Shown: piece by piece, positions 11,693-22,018 of the stretch
Layout: every line of letters starts with the position of its first letter
How positions within the stretch are numbered: the first letter of the stretch is position 1
Assembly: GCA_030052745.1 (NCBI GenBank)
Contig: JANBVO010000008.1
Location: 248,001-312,000, forward strand
Reading direction: 5' to 3'
Length of the DNA stretch: 64,000 nucleotides
Source: Pleurostoma richardsiae
Lineage: Eukaryota; Ascomycota; Sordariomycetes; Calosphaeriales; Pleurostomataceae
Notes under the pieces: generated by a model
Told to the model about the DNA's origin: nothing
What the model saw: the letters and a program-made list of their open reading frames with translations, nothing else
Databases searched by the model: none
Position numbers and translations under genes: made by a program

Positions 11693-13542
11693 ATGGACTC
11701 CATCCGCAACCGTTTCCCTGCCCCCAGGGCTGACCGCATCGCCCGACATGCTCGAAAGAACGGCGGCTCTGCGACCACAGCTGAGCAGACGGTCCAACCT
11801 TCCCGTATCTCTGAGCTATCAAGGCAGTCAGTGCCGTGGTATCGGTCTGCCGCTCGCCGGCGGCTATACTTTCTCCTCTTCCCGGCTTGCGTCGTCTCCT
11901 ATGCAACCAGTGGCTACGATGGCTCGATGATGAACTCCCTTCAGACGGTCTCATACTGGGACGACTACTTCGGCAACCCGCGAGGGTCGGAGCTCGGCCT
12001 CATGAGCGCCATCATGTCCCTGGGGAGCATCTGCTCAACACCGATAGCCCCCTGGGTGGCGGACAAGTTTGGACGGCGGTGGGGTATCACTGTCGGGAGC
12101 ATCATCATGATGATCGGGGCTATCTTGCAGTGTGAGAGCAAGAACTTCGCTATGTTCGTCGTCAGCAGATTCATCCTCGGCTTCGGGCTTTCCTTTGCGA
12201 CGACGGCGGCTCCGAGCATGGTCAGCGAGCTGTCTCACCCCAAAGACCGTGTGACAGTCACCGCCATCTGCAACACTAGGTATATCACATTTAGTCTCTA
12301 GAGCAACGAAGTCTCTCAATAGCTGACAGCCCAACCCAGCTGGTTCCTAGGTAGCATTGCCGCAGCATGGATCACCTACGGCACGAGGACCATCCCGAGT
12401 ACATGGTCTTGGAGAATCCCTTCGTTGCTCCAGATGGCACCCAGCGTACTCCAGCTCTCCACCATCTGGTTCTTGCCTGAGTCACCACGATGGCTCATCT
12501 CAAACGACCGCGATACCGACGCCCTTGCTGCCCTTGCTCAATACCATGGTGACGGCGAGGAGACGGAGCTGGTCAAACTGGAGTACGAAGAGATCCGAGC
12601 TGCGATTGAGTACGAGAAGGGTAAGCTTTACCCCTCTTCACCCGGCCGAAGGTATATAATTCCTCGACAATGTCTAACTTTTGGCGTCGGGCTATAGTGT
12701 CCGGAAACACGACCTGGAAGTCTATGGTCAGCACGAAGGGGAATCGTTACAGGATGTTTCTGGTCGTCTGCATGGGCGTCTTCAGCCAGTGGTCCGGGAA
12801 TGGCCTCATTTCCTACTGTGAGTAATAACATTCTGCCCTAGATGGTATTTTTATTTTCGGTCTTCTGCATTACTAACAAGCGCCTACTCTCCAAGACCTA
12901 TCCCGCGTCATGGACAGTGTTGGCATCAAGAACAAGACCACCCAGGCCCTCGTCAACGGGCTCATTAACATTTGGAACTGGACTCTGGCACTCACCACGG
13001 CCTTCTTTGTTGAGCGTGTCGGCCGCCGCCCACTGTTCCGCATTTCCACAATCGGGATGCTCGTCGTCTTTGCGGGCTGGACCGCGGCCTCGGCCCGGTT
13101 CGCCGACACAGGCGCGAACTCCGCCGGTGTGGCCGTCATGGCGCTCATTTTCGTATACGAGCTCTTCTACTGCATCGCCTTCTCGCCGCTGCCTGTGGCA
13201 TACTCGGTCGAGGTGCTGCCGTACTCGATCCGCGCCAAGGGCATGGCCACGTACGTCCTGTCGACCAAGTGCGCGGTCTTCATCAACCAATACGTCAACC
13301 CGATCGGGCTGCAGGACATCGGGTGGAAGTTCTACCTCGTGTACGTCGTGGTCCTGAGCATCGAGAGCTTCATTGCCTACGCCTTCTTCCTTGAGACGAA
13401 GGGCAAGGCACTGGAGGAGATTGCTGTCATCTTCGATGGCGAAGAGGCAGACGTCACCAGGGACGAGGGTGTGGCAGCGAAGAACCTTGAAGGGAACATG
13501 CCCAGGACGATTGAGACGGAGCATGTCTCAAGGAAGGACTGA
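11693..13542 (+). CDS. MFS sugar porter (lactose/hexose permease type)
   Basis: Model join(11693-12279, 12340-12620, 12698-12817, 12896-13542), 544 residues, four exons in phase (introns 60, 77 and 78 bp). Twelve hydrophobic segments and the sugar-porter motifs are present: G-Y-D-G-S-M-M-N at helix 1, D-K-F-G-R-R-W-G in the 2-3 loop, P-E-S-P-R-W-L before the central loop, V-G-R-R-P in the 8-9 loop and E-T-K-G-K at the end. The G-Y-D-G-S-M/N-S-L-Q signature is seen in fungal lactose- and disaccharide-type permeases. It probably imports a mono- or disaccharide by proton symport at the plasma membrane. Its divergent neighbour encodes an intracellular GH5, which fits uptake followed by internal hydrolysis. 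Confidence 0.9.
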
Positions 13543-13829
13543 ATTTCTTTTTGAAGAGATGTTATCTTTGAATAAAATTGATGTAACCTCCATTGTTATG
13601 GCTTCTAAGCTCATATCAATAAATCGACTTTCGCTTTGAGGAAATTCAGGCTGTTAAGTAGCCACCCATGCCTCCCGAACCAAGGCCCGTGAAGGCTGAT
13701 CTAGGCTTCCACAGAAGCCTAGAGTAGAGGTTCGTTTTGGGTCATGATTTCAACAAGGGATGGTTTCCTTGACATTCATCTTGGATAGGGAACTCCGCAC
13801 AGCGAATACTGTAGTCCAGAATGCTAGTA

Positions 13830-14158
13830 CTACTCCGCGTTTCTCCTTGGGCTGCTCCCATCGCTGTCTCGCTCATTTACTCCTCGTGCTACCCCTGATT
13901 CATCAAGGTCTCTGACTGTCGTTATCGGGTCCATCGCCATGTCCTGAAGTTCTTCGACCGACAGGGAGTATCGCCTATAATGGCTAGGCTGGTCCATTAC
14001 CAGGCCGACTGCGTGGCGTATTTCAGGATAGGCTTGTGATGGCGGTATGCATAACACATATTCGATGATATTTCTTCGCTCGAAGTGCGAAGCAGTACCA
14101 TAGCCGTAAGCACTAGTATAGCCGTCCACGAGGTCTGTAGCCCTGTTAACAGGCAGGT

Positions 14159-14198
<40 letters not shown>

Positions 14199-15296
14199 GA
14201 AGAATGAAAGGAAACGATAGACCCAGAACAGGATGACTCGCCTTGATGTCGCCCAGATTCGATGAACGTCTGTATCTCTTGCTGTATCAACGGTCGGGCT
14301 CGGTCTCTACCTTGTTGAGCATTGTGGCTGACGACAACTGCCGGTATTCCTGGCTGTGACGCAAGGAGGTTAGAAGAACTAGGCAAATAGAACATGATAA
14401 GGTGTTGGAGGCTCTAACCTGATTATATCATGTCCGTCTCTGTAGATGTTAACCTGACCACCAAAGTCCAGAGTACCTACATAGCACCCCGCTTCGTGGG
14501 TACGTGATGCATCTGATGTTAAGAAGCGTAGAGACACCCGCTGGTAGTCGTCAGCTTGTGTGGCTAGATATTCCACAAAGACATGACTCAGCTCATGGAA
14601 TACGGCCTTGACCCAGCTGAACATGAAGATGCTATGCTGTCTCATCGTCAGGTCAAGATCCTCTATGCTCTGCGGTACAGAAGCGGCATTGATATTGTTC
14701 TCCATGACGTGAAGTGCCTGTTTAAACGTGTCAGTCAGCATCTGTATAGCGATGCCTCTTTCTTTTTACATACCTCAGCGTTGATAACAAAGCACACACT
14801 ATACTTCGGCTCAAATCTACCAAGCTGGGTTTGGACTAGCCGTTGTGTCGTTACAAGGGCGGTTGTATAGCTTAGAGCTTCGCTGATCATGACTATTGGA
14901 AAAGCCTCTTGAGGCGGTACAAGAAATGGTCGACATATCTGTCGATTTGGTTCGCATCTCCGCCAAAATCGAATACCTGCTCTGCCCACGCCTGCAAATC
15001 CTCACTGCCTAGTCGATTCAAAATATTTCTGCCAGTAGCACTGAGCAATTACCTAAGGCTAGCGTTGAATGCTGCAGCTACCTGTGGCAACTATGTTAAT
15101 CCTTCTTTGATGACGCAGTCTAAGCATCTTGGGCTTAACATACTAGGTGGAACTCTCTCCATTGTGGCGGTACAGCTACGGGGAGACCATTTTCGTCAAT
15201 GCGAACAAGGCAAAATAGCCCTACACGCATTCTTTGCACGTTGTCTCGCCTGGCCGGTACTGGGGGAGGTACCCCTATGCTACCTTCAGCCGACAT
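13830..15296 (-). CDS. Putative HExxH metallopeptidase-like protein, possibly decaying
   Basis: Exon pieces run 15296-15144, 15081-15053, about 15028-14896, about 14890-14774, 14717-14419, 14378-14242 and 14134-13830. The fifth piece carries F-H-E-L-S-H-V-F-V, an HExxH zinc-peptidase motif, with T-H-E-A-G about 35 residues later as a possible third ligand (gluzincin-like). I do not recognise the family beyond this motif. Odd points: the second gap would be only 24 bp; frames differ between the third and fourth pieces with no room for an intron (around 14893-14905); one intron is 40 bp; and one (14135-14241) has a GC donor and contains a 37-base homopolymer. All other junctions keep phase. Either the gene is drifting into a pseudogene or the sequence has small errors. 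The minus-strand start M-S-A-E-G is the first ATG of the upstream open piece. Confidence 0.5.
14161..14197. repeat. Poly(T) tract of 37 bases (poly(A) on the coding strand)
   Basis: An unbroken run of 37 T, lying inside the putative GC-AG intron of the HExxH gene. On the transcript strand it is 37 A. It could be a slippage-prone simple repeat or the tail of an old retroposed insertion; no other insertion feature flanks it clearly. Confidence 0.95.
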
Positions 15297-16825
15297 CTCT
15301 GAAGCTTACGCCTCGGTAGGTAACGTGGCCTTTTTGTAAATCTGTGCTTGATAGGGCGTTAAAGATGTCGAGAGGATATGAGCAAGGTACTCTGAGCGCC
15401 GGGCTACCTTATATCTTAACCCGGGAGGCATACCAGCTACACAAAAGAGTACTAGGTGTAATTTGAGAACAACACATTACAACGAGCTGTATCCGTTAAA
15501 ACGTGGCACGCTTATTCCCGCTGTTACGACTAAATGATAGTTCAGATAAGTTCTTAACATGACTGGAGGAGCTTTAGTTCCGCGGGAGGGGATCTGAAGT
15601 TCTTTATATGACCCAGAGTAGGGAATACAAATGACAGCATCATTTAGCTACCTTATTATTATATAATGTATCCATTTGTATACCCAGTGTAATAAATCTT
15701 AAAGCTCAAAGTACCAAACTTGCACAATATACCAGTATTAGAGCAGACAGTTCATAGCCTAACGCAAGAGCGGATGCGCCAAGAAAAAGAAGTCACCAGG
15801 AATAAGGAGTCTTCCTTTTAGGAGGCTGCTTCCTATCATTTTATACTGTAATCCGAAAACAAAACTTGAATAACCCCAACCAAATCAACTTGCTATTAGT
15901 ACAACAGCATCTACCGGAGCCGGGGGAGGTATGAGCTTGACCCGGCGCCGGTACGCTAAAGCACAGTCATTACTCCTGACTGAAATATGCCATTGCTCAT
16001 TCATACGTCCAGTAGGGCAGAGCCACAGCATATAGGCATGCAGACATCTTAAATGGGTCAACCTTGAGCTTTACAGAGCTTGCTGTCTTTCTTATCTGAT
16101 GTCTCCGGAAAAGCGCTATGAAGCTAGCAGGACACGCAGGCTTTCATGGTGACCAAACACACAAAAGCATGAGAAACACAGTGCTTGCTTCAGGCTACGT
16201 CATGGATCCCTACGATTCGAAGTCCAGGCCTTAGCGAAATATGGGTTTGATAGTTGACCATTCACAAGAGGCAATTGCCATTGGTCATCTTTTCTCTTGT
16301 TCAAAGACCTTTATAGTAAAGACGGAGTTGGTACCAGCATGTTTGATCTCAACTTTCAACGAGAAGACTCTTCTTACAAAGCTCGTAGGGCTAGGCCGTG
16401 ACACGTTGGCATTTAGTTGATGTCGATCTCTGAATCACCCGAATCACCAGTGTGTGTTGTTCAAAGCGCGGAGGACAGCAGCCCCACACGAGTGACAAAG
16501 ACCCAATTAGAGGCTTGTAGTGCTCTTCTTGTTCCAATCAGGACGCCGCGTTGGGAAGCTGGCTATTGCACGGAATACACTACAGTATCTAGTGTCAACT
16601 CGGGAATCGCCACAGCGTCCTATTTTTTAGGAATATATTTGCCCCTTTTGCGACTCTGTACCCAAGAGCCTCTGCAGATGCAAACAGTAGAAGTTTCTCC
16701 CGTCGGAGCGCAGAAGTCAAGCCACCATTTCCTCGTACTGGCTTCTCTTCTCGGAATTTCGCTGGAGGGAATCCGCTGACGGCGGCGGCGCGGGATTTCA
16801 CCGAAAGGGATCTCTGCGGGGCATC
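15297..16825. other. AT-rich gene-free stretch
   Basis: No supported gene in 1.5 kb. From about 15330 to 16400 the DNA is visibly richer in A and T than its surroundings and carries frequent stops in all frames. An open frame at 16417-16779 (plus) shows no recognisable features and probably lies in the leader of the next gene. Confidence 0.5.
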
Positions 16826-16864
16826 ATGTCCTCCTTCCGTACCATACGGCCAATGCCGGCCTCG

Positions 16865-16895
<31 letters not shown>

Positions 16896-19349
16896 ACAGG
16901 GATCAAGACCAGGATCAGGACCAGTCTGCCGGTCCAAGCCTGCCGAGACTAAACCGTGTCACGCACGCCTGCCTCGCCTGCCGCCAGCACAAGTCGAAGG
17001 TGCGTAGACATCATCGGAGCGCGTGCCGGACCTTCTGACAGCCCGCAGTGTGACGGAGCCCGCCCGACATGTCGCATGTGCCGAGACAAGGGTCGGGACT
17101 GCGAGTACCGTGCGAGGGTTGACCAGGCGGGATTTGACGCTGTGAAGGCCCGTATGGAAGCTCTCGAGAATCTGATTAATACGCTGCGGGTGTCCCCCCC
17201 TGACACGGCCGACGGTTTGTTCCGGCGCATTCGCTCCGCCGCCGACTTGCCCTCACTCCTTCAATCTCAGGAGGAGGACGTTGCCGGCGAACACGGTGGC
17301 CAGGTATCCGACCGAGTGGGCATGACTCTTGACCCGCCGGCTGCTCCATCTCAAGAGTCCCTACTGGAGCTCGGCGCTCTTAGCATCCCGAGCGAGGATG
17401 TCGCCCAAAGAGCAGTGGATGCGTTCTTCACCCTCAGCAGCAAGCTCTTCCACGTCTTCTCGCGGGAGCAGGCTGCACATCTACACGATGTCGTCTTCGG
17501 CGATGGGAACGTTGACGCAAAGCAGAGGAAGGGTGCGACCTGCTGCCTGTTCGCGATCGCTGCCGTTGGGACGCAGTATCTCGATGGCGAGTTCAGTCTC
17601 GCGGCGGAGACTGCTATTTACAACGTAGCAAGGCTGTTCTTCGAAGAGGCGCAGGAGCTTCACCCGCTGGAGGCTGTCAAGGTCGCCACGCTTCTGGCCC
17701 AGTACAACATCTTCGGAAAGGCCACGGTGGCGCTGTCTTATGTCGGTGAGTTCGCCCCCTACTCTGTTACCTGCACTCGGCGCGTCCGAGCTAGAGCGGC
17801 TGCTAATGGCTCTAGAAACGGGCCTGAGCATGGCCAAGAGGTGCGGACTGTACGGGAAAAGATCTCCCGACCAAAGGATTACCACCACGCAATGGATTGA
17901 CTACCGGAAGACGTGGAGGACTCTCATTTTCTTTGAAAAGTGAGCGGCTCCACCCTTCGTTGCTTCTGTCCACCTACTCATGCTGTCTCAAGTTGGCTAT
18001 GTTCCACCCTCGGATACGACCCAGGAAACGACATGCTAACGGGACACCCGGTGAGCTTTACCTTCCTGGCAACGTAGTGCCACAGCACGTCCCGTGACTG
18101 ACGGTATAGCAGCTATCCGTGTTGGATGTGGACAACTCGCCCGATCTGGAAGACAGTATGTTACCCTCATCCCGTGGAGAGGCCACGCTGACCGCTTGGA
18201 TGTGCAGTTGTGCAAACCGAAATGGCCAAGATCGCCATGCTAAAGGTGAACATCTTGCGGATGCAGCTGAGCTTCAGGGATCTCTCTGTCCTCTCCACCG
18301 AGACCATTACGAAAGACTTGCAGGACTGGTACGGACAGCTTCCTCACGAGATGCGATTATCAAACCTCGGCTGTGAAGACCTGCCCGTGGACCTGAGGCG
18401 GTCCATATACTTCGTGAACCTGCTGTACCTCGGCGCCATCATGCTCCTCTATCGGCGGATAGTCTATCAGTTCGTCCGCTCCTTCAACCTGGACAAGGAC
18501 AGGGACATACTCCCCCGCGACTTTGACAAGCGCTTGGGTGGCCCGGCGGAACAGAGTGTCCTCGCGGCGAAACACTCAACCCGTATTCTCGCCCTGCTCA
18601 TGTCCGAAAATGGCGTGTTCAGGAGATGTTGGCTCGTCATGTCAGTTTGTCCCCGCTGCTTGCTGACCGTCCTCCAGCCCGTGGAGCCCCGCTGACATGA
18701 AGCTACCAGTTTCCAATCGTACATGGCATGTATCGCCATAATGCACTCCGTCACGCAGAAGCAGCTGCACGGCATGCCGCCAGCCGACTGGCAGGAAGAC
18801 CTGGAGCAGGCCTCGCAGTGCCTTGACGTCCTCGCTTACTGCGGCAGCTTGGACAGCGTCGCCTTCAAGTTCCACGACCGACTGATCAGCATGTACAAAA
18901 AGGTCTCGAACCCGCCACCGCCGGCTCGAGCCGGAGTGACTCCCGATGGGCCCTATGGCGCGGCCGCGACGGCCAGCGCGGAGCCTCCCTTGTCCTCGGG
19001 GGAGTCCTCACCATGGCTGCTCAGCATCCCGCCGGACAGCGACCCGGAGCGGGCCGACCTCTCACTCTCGCTGCTGCACATGCTGTGCGTGCCGTTCGAC
19101 GACCCGGAGCTGCAGACGGGGGTGGACGCGCTGGTCAAGGTGGGGTGGAAGCCGGACCCGACGTGCTACGAGCCCCCGCAGATGATCGAGAGGCTGGAGT
19201 GGGAGGTGGAGGGCAGGGCGGTGCTGCGGATATCACCGGGGAAGCTGGACGCCGCCGGAGGGGGCAGCAGCGGGTCCGGCGCGGAGGGCTCAGCGGGAGA
19301 GTGGCGCGCGCTTGGGGGGCGTTTTGGGTTGTCTGGGCCTGCTCCGTGA
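16826..19349 (+). CDS. Zn2Cys6 transcription factor, seven exons
   Basis: Model join(16826-16999, 17049-17745, 17816-17939, 17993-18050, 18110-18155, 18208-18640, 18710-19349), 723 residues, all phases correct. The cluster is C49-x2-C52-x6-C59-x6-C66-x2-C69-x6-C76, and intron 1 splits it exactly before C59. The usual basic stretch is weak (C-R-Q-H-K-S-K-C). The middle matches the fungal-specific regulatory domain, with F-F-T-L-S-S-K-L-F-H-V-F and W-L-C-S-T-L-G-Y-D as landmarks. The N-terminus holds ten glycines from a GGC repeat and an alternating D-Q run; the C-terminus is glycine/serine-rich. It probably acts in the nucleus as a pathway regulator. It faces the sugar porter at 19922-22018, a plausible target. 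The fifth exon could start at 18110 or 18113. Confidence 0.87.
16867..16894. repeat. GGC trinucleotide repeat coding polyglycine
   Basis: About nine GGC units in a row code the glycine run near the N-terminus of the Zn2Cys6 protein. They are followed at once by a short GAT/GAC-CAG repeat coding alternating Asp and Gln. Both are likely to vary in length between strains. Confidence 0.85.
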
Positions 19350-19921
19350 CTGCTGAACATGAGCGGGATAACATGATGTATCTATAGAGCTTGTTGTTGT
19401 CGGTATTTGTTTCGGTGCAGGGTCATGTGCTATTGAGGACTTGGGGCGCGGGAGGATTCTTGCGGCTATAGACGAAACTGTTGGCTTGAAGCCACGAACC
19501 TTAATGGAAGAGGAGCTATACGCACTATTAGCCATGAAACAGATGCAGTCTACGGGTGTAGTTGACTTAAAAGACAGTAGGTTAGTAGATATACCGGGGG
19601 AGTCGGGATGGCCTTGCTGGGAGTACTGGTGGACTGGGTGGATTTACATGTGGAAAGGCGTGGAGATAGATACTTGAATTGGCCTAATGATGTATATTAT
19701 TCGACATTGACATCGTCAAGTTGGCTGAAACGCAATCACCGGGGACCTTTTGACCAGAGTCTTGACACAACTTGAATCTCCGGCCAGTCTCTGGTGTGCT
19801 CTTCGGGAGCGATGAAGCCACCAGTCTCATTATTGTGTTCGAGACCTCATATCACCTAAAAACAGCAATATCTCCTCTTAGTATTTCCGGCATAACCTCC
19901 GACCATGATCCCGGCGCTCCA
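19350..19921. other. Convergent intergenic region
   Basis: 3' flanks of the Zn2Cys6 gene (plus) and the sugar porter (minus). An open frame at 19441-19677 has no recognisable features and I do not call it a gene. Confidence 0.5.
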
Positions 19922-22018
19922 TTAGGCCGTCTCAGTATGCTCGCCAAACTTCTCCTTCTCCTTCTCCGCGAACGCCGTATCGCTCCCTCCAGCGCCGGTG
20001 GTCTGGTGGATCATGGCGGTGAGGCCGATCTCGTGGTTGATCTCTTCCATGCGCTCGAAGTCAGCCTGGGCGGTGCCCTCAGAGCCAAAGATAACATCCT
20101 AGTCAATGTGAGTAAAATCGAGAGTATGACGCGAGAGCCGTCTACACGGAAGACAGGGGCGAAGCTTACCATTTCCTCGAGGGTCAGGCGCTTCGTCTCC
20201 GGGACGAAGAACCAGATGAAGGCGGCGCCCATGTAGGTCAGGATGCCGAAGAGGATGTACGTCCCGTAGGTGATTCCGGTGAGCATGTCGGGTGTGACCT
20301 GCCCGACGATGAAGTTGTTCATCCAGTTGCTCGAGGCGCCGAGCGACACGCCGTACGGCCGCGTGCTGAGCGGCCAGATCTCGGCGACGATGATCCAGGC
20401 GCAGGGACCCCATGAGTAGCCGAAGTGGATGACGAACAGCCACACCATGGCGACGGCAGCCCAGCCGGCGGCGCTGTGTGTGGACCACGAGTTCTGGTCC
20501 TTGGCGACGATGACGGCGATGATAATGTGGCAGGTAGCCATGCCTAGGGCGCCGACAGCCAGTACGGGCTTGCGGCCGACGCGGTCGATCCACAGCACTG
20601 CGGGGATAGTGGCGATGAACATCACGATGCCGACGACGCCAGTCGCGAGGAGGGAGGTTGTGTTACCACTCAGACCCAGGTTCTTGAAGATGGTGGGCGC
20701 GTAGTACAACACCGCGTTGATGCCCGTCCACTACAAATCGCACTGTCAGCACAAGAAGCGGCCAGTTTACGAGTTCCGGTCTGGAGCCTCACCTGCTGGA
20801 AGAACATAGTCACGGTCGCAACAACAACCCGCTTGAACATGGCCCTGGTCTTGAACAGCTTGGCGACCGCAACGAACTGCAGCTTGAATACGTTCCAGGC
20901 CGTCTGCTCGCGCAGGTGGGGGAACTGCTCGGCGATGCTGCGTTTCTCGAAAAGGGACTGCGCTTTGATTTCAAGGAATTCGAGCTCAACCAGCTCGTTG
21001 TTCTCAGAGAGCCCGCGCAGGTTGGCGAGCACCCGGCGGGCCTCGGCCTCGCGATCATGGTGGATCAACCAACGCGGGGAGAAGGGCATGAAGATCATGC
21101 CGGCAAAGAGGATCAGCGCGGGTGCGATCTGCAGGCAGATGGGAGTCAGCCAGGCACCGTTGGACTGGTGACCGAGGCTCGTGCCTCCCCAGTAGTTGGT
21201 TCCGCTGTTAAGCCCGTTAGCTTGTTCCTTCATATGACTAGATGGGAAATAAAGACGTGGAACGAGGAACAAGTCGCTTACTAGTCGATCCAGAAGCTGA
21301 TCATGATGCCGAAACAGATGGCAAGCTGCTGGCAAGCAACCAGCGCACCACGAACCTCGGGAGGCGCGACTTCAGAGTTGTAGATTGGGACGATCATGGC
21401 GAGACTGCCAACACCCATACCCCTGCGGGGCTATCAGCGCCGACCTCCAGCACAGTGAGTCTAGTACAGGGGCCTAAGAGAACACATACGTAATGAAGCG
21501 GCCGGCAAGAATGACGTGGTACCCGCCACTAATAGCGGTGGCCTGGATGATCACACCGAGGATGAAGACAACGGTAGCAACTAGGATACCGTATTTCCGG
21601 GAGATGGCTTCAGCAAGGAAGCCAGACAGGAGAGTCCCGAGCCAGGCACCGAGTTCGAGGATAGAAGTCAGCCAACCCTTCTTTGTCTGGTTCGCGTTCG
21701 GGTCGAGCGGATCGTAGTCGCCCATGTCTGTTACAGCAGGTATGTCAGCTCAGTGTAAACTTCCTCCTACGAGAGATTTTGTCACTGAGGGTCTGCTAAG
21801 AATGACTGACGCTTCTGAAAGGCCCGCATGGCAAGGACTCCCGAGAACATCCCCTGGTTGTAGCCGTACAGAATACCGCCGATGCATGCGAACGCAGCGA
21901 TACGGGCGACCTTGAAGTTCTTCACCAACGCCATGGGCCCGCTGCCGCCCATGAGCGCCTCACGACGAGACAAGGCGGCATCGTAGAATGCGCCCGCGCC
22001 GGCGTCGGCTCCACCCAT
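19922..22018 (-). CDS. MFS sugar porter, high-affinity hexose type
   Basis: Model complement(19922-20098, 20170-20730, 20793-21204, 21282-21422, 21490-21727, 21811-22018), six exons, 578 residues, all in phase. Sugar-porter landmarks: G-Y-N-Q-G-M-F-S-G-V-L in helix 1, K-K-G-W-L-T-S-I-L-E-L-G-A-W in helix 2, S-R-K-Y-G in the 2-3 loop, P-F-S-P-R-W-L (Phe instead of Glu, as in the HGT-like branch), D-R-V-G-R-K-P and P-E-T-K-R-L-T-L-E-E-M. It should be a plasma-membrane proton-coupled hexose carrier; the exact sugar is unknown. The start M-G-G-A-D is the first ATG after the last upstream stop-rich region. The acidic, lysine-rich cytoplasmic tail could carry endocytosis signals. It converges on a Zn2Cys6 regulator. 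Confidence 0.92.

Noticed and set aside
16417-16779. A 120-codon plus-strand frame ahead of the second Zn2Cys6 gene
   Set aside because: No homology-like features; it lies within the probable leader.
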